From: Metaruminococcus_A gallistercoris
Lineage (GTDB): Bacteria > Bacillota > Clostridia > Oscillospirales > Ruminococcaceae
Length of the DNA stretch: 64,000 nucleotides
NCBI GenBank assembly: GCA_904394975.1
Contig: CAJFNQ010000011.1
Span: 62,001-126,000, forward strand
Reading direction: 5' to 3'
The notes under the pieces are model-generated. The model worked only from the letters and a program-made list of their open reading frames with translations. It made no database searches and was not told where the DNA came from. The translations under genes and the position numbers were made by a program. Shown here piece by piece: positions 8,938-16,331 of the stretch; within the stretch, counting starts at the first letter, position 1; every line of letters starts with the position of its first letter.

Positions 8938-9432
8938 TTATTCCTGTTCAAAATCCGCTTCGTCAAAATCATCCAACCGGATGAACCCAAGCTCTTTTAC
9001 GGGAAAAGAGCGCGGCGTGCCGTCACAATCCACTGTAACCTGCCCGTCTTCATAAGAAGAAAGGGTTCCTTTAAAATCGCGCACACCGTCTACCGGGCGG
9101 ATGCACCGCAGTTCCACCGGCATTCCCATGCAGGCGGCAAAATGTTCCGGCCGGCGCAGTTCACGCCCCAGTCCCGCGGAAGCGACCTCCAGATAATAGC
9201 TCTGCTCAATAGGGTCTTCTTCATCCAGGACCGGATCCAGCAGGCGGCTCATTTCCGCACAGTCGTCCATGTCGATCCCTTCCGGCTTATCGAGGATCAC
9301 GCGCAGAAACCAGCTGCCGCCTTCCTTTTCGAACCGGACATCCCACAGGGTAAAACCAAGCTGCTGCGCGATCGGCTCAGCAAGCTCCCACACGACCGAA
9401 ACGGTCGAGCCTTTTTTTGCCATCTGCTTCAT
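8938..9432 (-). CDS. rimP: Ribosome maturation factor RimP
   Basis: A 164-residue 30S assembly factor. The segment FLRVILDKPEGIDMDDCAEM at about residues 42-61 and the SYYLEVASAGLGREL motif (about 77-91) are classic for RimP. An alternative start two codons downstream (MAKKGS) would fit equally well; the ATG at 9432 has AAAGGAATG-type sequence before it. It is the first gene of the operon, behind the promoter at 9526-9554. Confidence 0.94.
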   Translation of the reverse strand: MKQMAKKGSTVSVVWELAEPIAQQLGFTLWDVRFEKEGGSWFLRVILDKPEGIDMDDCAEMSRLLDPVLDEEDPIEQSYYLEVASAGLGRELRRPEHFAACMGMPVELRCIRPVDGVRDFKGTLSSYEDGQVTVDCDGTPRSFPVKELGFIRLDDFDEADFEQE

Positions 9433-9525
9433 TCCTTTCCCGTACGCTGTTAAAGGTTCTTAACATAAAGGAAAGACCGGGAAACTCCCAGCCTTTCATT
9501 TAAAATAACTATTCTAACCATAAGC

Positions 9526-9554
9526 AGTATACCATACCCGCCCGCTAATTGCAA
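9526..9554 (-). promoter_or_regulatory. Sigma-A promoter of the rimP-ribF operon
   Basis: Minus strand TTGCAA (9549-9554), 17-base spacer, TATACT (9526-9531). Transcription would start near 9519, leaving a leader of about 85 bases before rimP. This is the only strong promoter seen upstream of the nine-gene operon. Confidence 0.75.
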
Positions 9555-9594
9555 GTGTTTTCTTGCCGTACGCGGCAGAGGATATATCTGCCTG

Positions 9595-10131
9595 TCAGTC
9601 CTCAATCTGCTTGCCGAGGAGAGCCGCTGCCGTCTGGATCAGCTTTGTCTGCACTTCGGTCGGTTCGGCTAACCCATCGCCGGTGATATACATAATCGCG
9701 CCGTTGACGTCCCCCTGCGAAAGAATCGGCGCGCAGATGTACGCGTAACGGTCAACGCCTTCTACCGGCCGAATCCCCTCTCTTTTGGCATTGGGCAGAT
9801 TTTTACGGGCGCTCATCAGCTCCTCTAATTCAGATGAAACCCGCCGTTCCAATAGTTCCTTTTTCGGCACGCCGGAAACGGCGATCACATTGTCACGATC
9901 ACAGACCAGCACCGGAAGGTTACCGGCTTTATAAAGCACCTCCGCATACTGCGCAGCGTAATTGGACAGTTCGCCGATCGGCGAATATTTTTTAAACACG
10001 ACAGCGCCTTCCGCGTTTGTAAAGATTTCCATCGGGTCCCCTTCCCGAATGCGGAGTGTCCGGCGAATCTCTTTCGGAATGACCACCCTTCCCAGATCGT
10101 CGATCCTTCTCACAATGCCCGTTGCTTTCAT
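9595..10131 (-). CDS. spoVT: Stage V sporulation regulator SpoVT
   Basis: A 178-residue AbrB-family DNA-binding protein that tunes forespore (sigma-G) genes in B. subtilis. The N-terminal swapped-hairpin domain has MKATGIVRRIDDLGRVVIPK (residues 1-20) and EIRRTLRIREGDPMEIF; the C-terminal two-thirds is a GAF-like domain. Length and start match SpoVT rather than the short AbrB. A sigma-G-like promoter lies just upstream. Its presence supports a spore-forming host. Confidence 0.93.
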   Translation of the reverse strand: MKATGIVRRIDDLGRVVIPKEIRRTLRIREGDPMEIFTNAEGAVVFKKYSPIGELSNYAAQYAEVLYKAGNLPVLVCDRDNVIAVSGVPKKELLERRVSSELEELMSARKNLPNAKREGIRPVEGVDRYAYICAPILSQGDVNGAIMYITGDGLAEPTEVQTKLIQTAAALLGKQIED

Positions 10132-10171
10132 ATTTTAAATCCCCCATCGTTGTTTACAGATTTTGCAATAG

Positions 10172-10200
10172 TAGTATCTGTCAGCCGATGAAGAATATAC
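10172..10200 (-). promoter_or_regulatory. Sigma-G-like promoter of spoVT
   Basis: Minus strand GTATA (10196-10200) and GATACTA (10172-10178) are separated by 17 bases. They fit the sigma-G pattern (G-H-A-T-R and CATnHTA) with one mismatch in the -10 element. The implied start point is about 35 bases before the spoVT ATG. The family precedent is forespore expression of spoVT; the site itself is inferred. Confidence 0.5.
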
Positions 10201-10238
10201 CACTGAATTTCAGCCTTATTTTCCGATTCGATTTCATT

Positions 10239-10272
10239 AAAAAATGCCGCATACAAAATATGCGGCATTTTT
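10239..10272 (-). terminator. Terminator downstream of the GH120 gene
   Basis: A perfect stem AATGCCGCATA/TATGCGGCATT with A and T runs on both sides, about 20 bases past the GH120 stop. Because it is symmetric it could act in both directions. Confidence 0.8.
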
Positions 10273-10290
10273 AATCGATTCATCACTTTA

Positions 10291-12276
10291 TTAGAAAAGA
10301 TCGTGCGCGGCATCCTCCGGGTTTGCAAACGGCCCCGGAATGACATTCACTCCACGATGCCCGCCAAAGTAATCCCGGTCAAAAACGATATCCGTTCCGT
10401 CGGGATTTTCAAACCGCTCTTCCGGCTCGAACGCGCAGCCGAGAATATCGCTGTTGACCATACCCACGGTAAAGTCGTTCAGATAATCGTACAGATTGGT
10501 GGAAAGCACCGGCTTGCCGTCTTTGTAAACGACATCCACATACACTTCGTGTTCGGTATCCACAAGGTGGTCGGTCTCTTTCTGGTAGGCTTTCGCGCCG
10601 TTGAAATAAGCGTTGCCCTTGACCCAGACCGGAAGCGAATGGTTGTGTGCCGGCTCCAGTTTTGTCATATCCGGCGTGTCGGTGTCCATATCAAACATCT
10701 TGATCCACTCATCGTAGGTAAGGTAATCGTCCATCACATGGGTGCCGACTTCACGGTTTTCCGCATCACTGCCTTCCGAACTGTCACGCAGAGTAATAAA
10801 AGGTTCCGACGGCCATTTCTGTACAAAAATGTTGTTGTAGAACCGGTCGTCGCCGTGAAGGATGGTCATGAAGCCCATGACTTCGGTCCGGTGCGGAATG
10901 TGGTACGGCGTATACCGCGGGCCGGTTCCGCCGCCTACACAGGTAAGCGCGCCGCAGATGAGGTTGTGCACCATAGCCACACCCTCAGTCGCAAAGCGTA
11001 GGGTCGCGTCGGACAGCAGGATGTTGTTGTCAATCAACGTAGGACCGTGACCGACCTCTACAAAGATATCCTGGCTCATCATGCCGCCCTTAAGCTGTTT
11101 GGCGAATTCCGGTTTCTGGTTGTCATGCATCAGGTTCTGGGTAATGCGGGTGCCCTGTGCTTCCCAGTCGCACCAGATACCCATGGTGCAGTGATGGATG
11201 TGGTTGCGGCGGAAAATCACGTCGATCGCGGCGTGCATTTTGATGCCGGCGATCTCTGCCCCGCCCAGCTCCATCATGTTGTTGATGTGGTGGATGTGGT
11301 TGTCCTCAATCACTGAGAAAACGCCGCCCATACGGCCGATGATGCCGCCCTGCTCACAGTTGTGGATGTTGCAGCGGCGAACGATATGGCTTCCCACCTT
11401 CTCTTTCAGCCAGCCGTGGTACTGACCGCGGCAGACCGCGTCGCGCTCCATCTGAGTCGGGCTCTTCACATGTTTATAGGTAAAGTAGTGGTCGTTATCC
11501 GGGTCGAGATATTTACCGAGGGAAATGCCCGCGCATTTGCTGTTGCTGATTTCACAGTCCTCAATGATCCAGCCTTTGGACCAGTGCGGGCCGATCATAC
11601 CATCCTGATAAGCGGCGGGCGGCGCCCAAGTCGTAGCGGCTTTGTTGATGTTGAACCCGCTGACTGTAATGTAACCGATGCCGGTTTCAGACGGCATGAA
11701 GCATTCACGGCGCACGTTGATTTCAACATTCTCTTCATTCGGGTTTTTACCCTGGAAGTTCGCGTAAAGAACCGTTTCTCCGCCGTCCTGCTCCGCATAC
11801 CATTTATAAACAGACGCTTCCGGTTCCCAGGAACACTCATAAACCTCGCCCTTCAGGCAAGCGTCAAGGTCCGCCGCTTCATACATCATCTTATCGTTTA
11901 AGTAGACTGCACCGGTGTGCTTGCTGCGTCCGGCAAAATACCAGTCGCCGTAAACATAAGTGGTGTATGGATTATAATTCCCAAAAACAGAGTTGTCGAT
12001 TCTGCAGGTCCAGACATTGCCTTCATATGGCTGCCAGTTCTTCACCTGCTCCGCACCGGTGATGACAGCGCCCAGCGGTTCAGTGCTGCGGTAGGTGATT
12101 CTTGCGTCTTCCGTACCGGCGTTTTTCGGGTTGACATACTCCCGGTAAACACCCGGAGCGACCAGAACCTCATCCCCCGGCTGCGCTACCTGCGCCGCGT
12201 CGTTGATATGCCGAAACGGCATTTCTTTTGTGCCGTTTCCATCGCGTCCCGCATTTGCGTCCACGTAAATTTTCAT
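10291..12276 (-). CDS. GH120 beta-xylosidase (parallel beta-helix glycosidase)
   Basis: A 661-residue right-handed beta-helix enzyme. Long stretches recall Thermoanaerobacterium XylC, the founding GH120 beta-xylosidase: the N-terminal VDANAGRDGNGT region, GNVWTCRI (87-94), NVEINVRRECF, WAPP (217-220), HWSKGWIIED (231-240). The catalytic pair is conserved: nucleophile Asp370 in CDWEAQGTR and acid/base Glu407 in IFVEVGHGP. There is no signal peptide, so it should cleave imported xylo-oligosaccharides in the cytoplasm. It is transcribed alone, divergently from the GH29 operon, from a TTGACA promoter at 12326-12354, and has GGAGGG before the ATG. Substrate is inferred from the family. Confidence 0.9.
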   Translation of the reverse strand: MKIYVDANAGRDGNGTKEMPFRHINDAAQVAQPGDEVLVAPGVYREYVNPKNAGTEDARITYRSTEPLGAVITGAEQVKNWQPYEGNVWTCRIDNSVFGNYNPYTTYVYGDWYFAGRSKHTGAVYLNDKMMYEAADLDACLKGEVYECSWEPEASVYKWYAEQDGGETVLYANFQGKNPNEENVEINVRRECFMPSETGIGYITVSGFNINKAATTWAPPAAYQDGMIGPHWSKGWIIEDCEISNSKCAGISLGKYLDPDNDHYFTYKHVKSPTQMERDAVCRGQYHGWLKEKVGSHIVRRCNIHNCEQGGIIGRMGGVFSVIEDNHIHHINNMMELGGAEIAGIKMHAAIDVIFRRNHIHHCTMGIWCDWEAQGTRITQNLMHDNQKPEFAKQLKGGMMSQDIFVEVGHGPTLIDNNILLSDATLRFATEGVAMVHNLICGALTCVGGGTGPRYTPYHIPHRTEVMGFMTILHGDDRFYNNIFVQKWPSEPFITLRDSSEGSDAENREVGTHVMDDYLTYDEWIKMFDMDTDTPDMTKLEPAHNHSLPVWVKGNAYFNGAKAYQKETDHLVDTEHEVYVDVVYKDGKPVLSTNLYDYLNDFTVGMVNSDILGCAFEPEERFENPDGTDIVFDRDYFGGHRGVNVIPGPFANPEDAAHDLF

Positions 12277-12325
12277 ACTTTCCCTCCTGTTCTGTACTTA
12301 TTACTTTTGTACAGATTTTGGGTTT

Positions 12326-12354
12326 ATCGTACACCTTTTTTTATGGGATGTCAA
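12326..12354 (-). promoter_or_regulatory. Promoter of the GH120 gene
   Basis: Minus strand TTGACA (12349-12354), 17-base spacer, TACGAT (12326-12331). The start would be about 45 bases before the GH120 ATG. Confidence 0.6.
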
Positions 12355-12450
12355 CTGAAACAGAAGGGTTGTCTTCAACTTTTTTCACTTTCGGCTAAAG
12401 CAGATGAATCCTCCCGAAAAAAAGAGGATTTTTCCCGAAAATAAACGTAA

Positions 12451-12469
12451 ATCGTTTTATTTTAACGAT
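12451..12469. promoter_or_regulatory. Candidate operator, inverted repeat
   Basis: ATCGTT and AACGAT are perfect inverted arms seven bases apart, adjoining a rightward TATAAT. The placement between two divergent glycosidase genes suggests a sugar-responsive repressor site. No regulator gene is adjacent, so this is inference. Confidence 0.35.
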
Positions 12470-12647
12470 ATATAATAGCGTTTCCGTTCCTTGTAACAGA
12501 GGTTCCAGCCACAAACAAGAGCCACCACTATGTAGTTAGTTTGCGAAGGACATATCTTTTAACGGCATAAAAAATACACCTGCCCCGCAAAGCGTGTTTT
12601 TTCTTTTAAACCCGCGGGATTATTTTTTCCAAATTCGTGCGAACCTA

Positions 12648-12676
12648 TTTACTTTTTGGGGCGGTTTTGCTATCAT
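12648..12676 (+). promoter_or_regulatory. Promoter of the GH29-GH5 operon
   Basis: TTTACT (12648-12653), 17 bases, TATCAT (12671-12676) with an extended TG before the -10. The start near 12683 excludes the upstream GTG at 12637 as the translation start and supports the ATG at 12730. Confidence 0.55.
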
Positions 12677-12729
12677 CGCAAGTAGATTCGCACAATCTCA
12701 AAATCAACCAGCAAGTGAGGCAATTTGTT

Positions 12730-14244
12730 ATGAAATTGCGTATTGACGGCGATTTTTCCATTCAAAAAGGTCCTTTTTCCAATACACTGGAATCGCTCAC
12801 CAGCGGATTCCGCTGCCCGGAGTGGTTCAAGGACGCCAAAATCGGCTTCTGGTCCCACTGGGGGCCTCAGTCGGTGCCGATGTACGGCGACTGGTACGCC
12901 CGCAGAATGTATCTGGAAGGCGACCCGGTGTACTATTATCACTGGAGAAAATACGGCCATCCATCCAAATTCGGTTACAAAGACCTGCTCCCTCTTTGGA
13001 AAGCGGAACGGTTTGACCCTGAAGCGCTGACCGACCTGTTCTACCGCGCGGGTGCGCGCTACATGGTGGCACAGGCGGTACACCACGACAACTTTGACAA
13101 CTTCGATTCCACCTATCAGCCAAACTTCAACTCGGTTAACATGGGGCCGCACCGCGACATTGTCGGTGAATGGAAAAAAGCTGCTGAAGCGCGCGGCATG
13201 CATTTCGGCATTTCCGAACATCTTGCCGGCAGCCCGGGCTTTTTCCTCGCGGCAAAAGGCTGTGACTCAGAAGGCCCTTACCGCGGTATTCCGTATGACG
13301 GCTGTCTGCCGGAATTTTCTGAACTGTACTACGACGAGACCAATACCGACATGCAGTGGGAAAAGAACTGGTTCTGCTCAAAGGAGGAATTCCACAAACA
13401 TTTCTTCCTGCGGATGAAAGACGCAATCGATAAATACAAACCCGACCTTTATTATACAGACGGCCCGGTTCCGTGCGGTCAGTACGGTATCGACCTCATC
13501 ACCCACCTTTATAACACAAACGCCGCATTGCATAACGGCGAAAATCAGGCGGTTTTCTGCCAGAAAGATAAGACACCGTCTGTCTTCCCGCTGGGTATTC
13601 TTGACATTGAGCGCAGTCAGGAAGACAAAAAGACCGACTACTACTGGCAGTCGGATACCAGCATCGGCGACTGGTTCTACAACCTGCGTGATGTTTATAA
13701 GCCATGGAACACCATTGTGGAAATGATCATTGATGTTGTGAGCAAAAACGGAAACGTACTGCTTGCCTGCCCGCAGCTTCCGGACGGACGGCTGGATGAG
13801 GAATGCACCTGGATTTTAGAGCAGATCGCCGGATGGATGGACATAAACGGTGAAGGCGTTTTCGCAACCCGCCCGTGGAGAGCCTGCGGCGAAGGTCCAA
13901 CCCAGTTTGAGCACAAAGGGCATATTGACGAAAATCCCACCGAGTGGCAACCGGCAAACGCGGACGAAAGCGCTGTTGCGTGGAAGGCAGGAGATATCCG
14001 CTTTACCCAGAAGGGTGACGCTCTTTACGCGTTCCAGATGCGCTGGCCCGGAAAGAACGCCATCATCCGCTCGCTCCCGCTGGGTCAGGAAGAGGTGCAA
14101 TCGGTCGAACTGCTCGGAGTCAACGGAACACTCCCGTTTGAGCAGACCGACGCAGGGCTTGTGGTAACTCTTCCCGACGGAGCACCGTGCAAAGACCTGA
14201 GCTGTTTAAAAATCGCGCTCAAAAGCAGGAATGAATGCAGATGA
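12730..14244 (+). CDS. GH29 family alpha-L-fucosidase
   Basis: A 504-residue enzyme starting at the ATG at 12730, which has GTGAGG nine bases upstream; an in-frame GTG at 12637 lies before the predicted promoter. The N-terminal GFWSHWGPQSVPMYGDWYA (residues 39-57) is the substrate-binding HWG motif of GH29, VAQAVHHDNF follows at 113-122, and the likely nucleophile is Asp244 in YYTDGP. A C-terminal beta-sandwich domain follows. There is no signal peptide, so it probably removes fucose from imported oligosaccharides. It heads a rightward operon with an unknown protein and a GH5 enzyme. The family includes other substrates, so fucose specificity is inferred; fucU at 27.4 kb supports it. Confidence 0.9.
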   Translation: MKLRIDGDFSIQKGPFSNTLESLTSGFRCPEWFKDAKIGFWSHWGPQSVPMYGDWYARRMYLEGDPVYYYHWRKYGHPSKFGYKDLLPLWKAERFDPEALTDLFYRAGARYMVAQAVHHDNFDNFDSTYQPNFNSVNMGPHRDIVGEWKKAAEARGMHFGISEHLAGSPGFFLAAKGCDSEGPYRGIPYDGCLPEFSELYYDETNTDMQWEKNWFCSKEEFHKHFFLRMKDAIDKYKPDLYYTDGPVPCGQYGIDLITHLYNTNAALHNGENQAVFCQKDKTPSVFPLGILDIERSQEDKKTDYYWQSDTSIGDWFYNLRDVYKPWNTIVEMIIDVVSKNGNVLLACPQLPDGRLDEECTWILEQIAGWMDINGEGVFATRPWRACGEGPTQFEHKGHIDENPTEWQPANADESAVAWKAGDIRFTQKGDALYAFQMRWPGKNAIIRSLPLGQEEVQSVELLGVNGTLPFEQTDAGLVVTLPDGAPCKDLSCLKIALKSRNECR

Positions 14245-14618
14245 TAAAACGAAAATTTTACGCAATGCTAAACGGCGTACTCTACCCGGCGCAGAAAATC
14301 AGCGCCAACAAATACTGCCTGACGGCAACCGAAACCTGCCCGGAAGGATTCATCGCGCCGGACGCGCGCAAAAAGGTGTTTTATAAAAACGTTACACCGG
14401 AAGAGATCGATATGCTCTACTGCGCGCAGAAACTCGCTGTTTATGAAGGCCAGTGGTTCCGGCTGGAGCGGTGTGACCGGGGGCAGGCTGTTCTGACCAC
14501 CCCCAACCCCAGGCTGGCAGAAGAGTTTTCCCTCATGCAGTACGGAGACGTTTACGCCTGCTGTGTTCCGGCGGGTGACCTGACACGCACCATAGAATAC
14601 ATCACCTTTTACGGATAA
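14241..14618 (+). CDS. Hypothetical protein in the GH29-GH5 operon
   Basis: I do not recognise this 125-residue protein (ATG at 14241, four-base overlap with the GH29 stop; an ATG at 14235 is also possible). It is soluble, with several Cys, many Tyr/Phe and no membrane segment. The composition and a pattern of short alternating hydrophobic stretches suggest a small beta-rich domain. Overlap with the fucosidase gene and the 38-base gap to the GH5 gene indicate co-translation, so a role in the same glycan pathway is likely, but no function can be given. Confidence 0.7.
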   Translation: MIKRKFYAMLNGVLYPAQKISANKYCLTATETCPEGFIAPDARKKVFYKNVTPEEIDMLYCAQKLAVYEGQWFRLERCDRGQAVLTTPNPRLAEEFSLMQYGDVYACCVPAGDLTRTIEYITFYG

Positions 14619-14656
14619 ACACCCAATATACAACACACCGGAAGGAACGACGCATC

Positions 14657-16144
14657 ATGCTTCAACAACTGACAGTAACAAACGGAAAAATCACAACATC
14701 GGACGGCACTCCCGTTCTTCTGCGGGGCACCTGCGTTGGCGGGTGGATGAATCTGGAGGATTTCATCAACGCCTATCCCGGAACGGAAAGCGGCATCCGG
14801 CGTCACATCAAAGAGGTGCTGGGTGAAAAAACCGGACGGTATTTTTTTGAACGGATGGCGGATCACTTCTTTTCGGAAGACGACATCGCGTTTATCGCAT
14901 CGACCGGGGCAAACGTGGTACGTCTTCCGCTGAGCTATCATCATTTTGAGGATGACATGAACCCCTTCGTTTATAAAGAAGAAGGGTTTGAGCGTCTGGA
15001 CAGCATCGTCCGCCTGTGCGAAAAATATAACCTGTACGTTATACTGGACATGCATGCAGTCGCCGGATGGCAGAACTGCCACTGGCACAGCGACAACGAA
15101 CGAGGCGCTTCTCTGTTTTGGAACCACAAGCATTTTCAGGACCGTCTGACCGCTTTATGGGAAGAATTCGCCCGGCGTTATGCGGGAAAAACGGTTGTTG
15201 CGGGATATAACCTGATGAACGAGCCTTCCAGCAGTACACCAAACGGAGAACATCCGTTTGACTTTTACGCAAACTACAAACCGAACTGGGAGCGCATCAA
15301 CAGTGTTTACCGCAGAATCGTGAGCGCCATCCGCGCCATTGACCCGGATCACATCATCTTTTTAGAGGGAGATAACTATTCCCGTCTGTTTTCCGGGCTG
15401 GATGAACCTTTCGATGACAAGCTTGTTTACTCCAGCCACAATTACACCGCTCCCGGGTTTGGACCTGGTGATTATCCGGGTTATTACCCAGGGCCATACG
15501 GTCCGGTTTACTGGGACCGCAACTATTACAAACGCTGTTTCCTTCACGAAGAAGGAACAGAGTTTGCAAGCCGCTACCATGTTCCCCTGTGGGTCGGCGA
15601 ATTCGGCGCACAGTACCATGGCCCGAGTGATCAGCTCCCCGACCGACTGCGTGCTATGGACGACCAGCTTTCCGTTTACAATGAACTCGGCGTAAACTGG
15701 ACAACTTGGACGTATAAAGACGCGGGCGTCATGGGCTGGGTCACACTGGACCCGGATTCCGATTATATGCGGATGGTCAAGCCGGTGCAGGAGATGAAAC
15801 GCACGCTGGGCGCTGAAAACTTCGTGGCGCATTACGGGCCGCTCTGTCCCGGGCGGGCAAAATCCAGAGAGTTGGCAGATCTTCTTCTGGATGGCTCCGG
15901 CAACAGCCTGATGAACCACGCTGACAACGGATTCCTTCTGAATTATGCCGCGTTGACCGGCTATGCGGCTGCTTTGCTGCAGCCGACCTACGCGAAACGC
16001 TTTATCCATATGACCGAAACGGAAATCGACCAGGTCATGCAGGCGTTCCGGTTTAAAAACTGCCGGATCAACAACAATTATCTGGAAATTCTGAAGCGCC
16101 GTATTGCTGAACCGTACAGCACCCCGGAGACAAACCGTCTGTAA
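14657..16144 (+). CDS. GH5 family glycoside hydrolase (cellulase-like)
   Basis: A 495-residue TIM-barrel enzyme with a GGAAGGA ribosome binding site. GH5 landmarks are LRGTCVGGWM (22-31), VVRLPLSY (87-94), DMHAVAGWQN (131-140), the acid/base Glu189 in NLMNEP and the nucleophile Glu315 in WVGEFGAQ. The C-terminal ~90 residues form an extra helical segment. No signal peptide or binding module is visible, so it is likely a cytoplasmic beta-glucosidase/exo-enzyme on oligosaccharides rather than a secreted cellulase. It is the last gene of the GH29 operon, before a strong terminator. The exact substrate is unknown. Confidence 0.88.
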   Translation: MLQQLTVTNGKITTSDGTPVLLRGTCVGGWMNLEDFINAYPGTESGIRRHIKEVLGEKTGRYFFERMADHFFSEDDIAFIASTGANVVRLPLSYHHFEDDMNPFVYKEEGFERLDSIVRLCEKYNLYVILDMHAVAGWQNCHWHSDNERGASLFWNHKHFQDRLTALWEEFARRYAGKTVVAGYNLMNEPSSSTPNGEHPFDFYANYKPNWERINSVYRRIVSAIRAIDPDHIIFLEGDNYSRLFSGLDEPFDDKLVYSSHNYTAPGFGPGDYPGYYPGPYGPVYWDRNYYKRCFLHEEGTEFASRYHVPLWVGEFGAQYHGPSDQLPDRLRAMDDQLSVYNELGVNWTTWTYKDAGVMGWVTLDPDSDYMRMVKPVQEMKRTLGAENFVAHYGPLCPGRAKSRELADLLLDGSGNSLMNHADNGFLLNYAALTGYAAALLQPTYAKRFIHMTETEIDQVMQAFRFKNCRINNNYLEILKRRIAEPYSTPETNRL

Positions 16145-16181
16145 TTCCTCTTTTTCTGCTGAAAAGATTCCTTAAAAAAAC

Positions 16182-16212
16182 AAATCCGCAGGTTTAAGCC
16201 TGCGGATTTTTC
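16182..16212 (+). terminator. Terminator of the GH29-GH5 operon
   Basis: Perfect stem AATCCGCAGG/CCTGCGGATT with a six-base loop, followed by TTTTTCGTTTTT. Confidence 0.9.
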
Positions 16213-16285
16213 GTTTTTATCATCTTTCCAAAAAGTTATTTATGAACCGTTTTCACCATACACTAACCGGCACTCAAACAACGAC

Positions 16286-16317
16286 AAAAAAGCCGCCTGT
16301 TAACAGGCGGCTTTTTT
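16286..16317 (-). terminator. Terminator of the NCS2 permease gene
   Basis: Perfect stem AAGCCGCCTGT/ACAGGCGGCTT with T-runs on either strand, just past the leftward permease stop. Confidence 0.9.
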
Positions 16318-16331
16318 CACTGTAAACCAGT

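Larger units (their letters stand above)
12277..12729. other. Divergent regulatory region between GH120 and GH29 genes
   Basis: About 450 bases without a convincing protein gene. It holds the leftward GH120 promoter (12326-12354), an inverted repeat ATCGTT-N7-AACGAT (12451-12469) directly before a TATAAT at 12471-12476, a hairpin with T-run at about 12567-12600, and the rightward GH29 promoter (12648-12676). The TATAAT plus hairpin could delimit a short untranslated RNA of about 120 bases, but the hairpin is weak and this is speculative. Confidence 0.4.

Noticed and set aside
12637..12729. GTG start extending the GH29 protein by 31 residues, hydrophobic at first and resembling a signal peptide
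   Set aside because: The GTG lies upstream of the predicted promoter, the extra sequence becomes polar without a cleavage site, and the ATG at 12730 has a better ribosome binding site.
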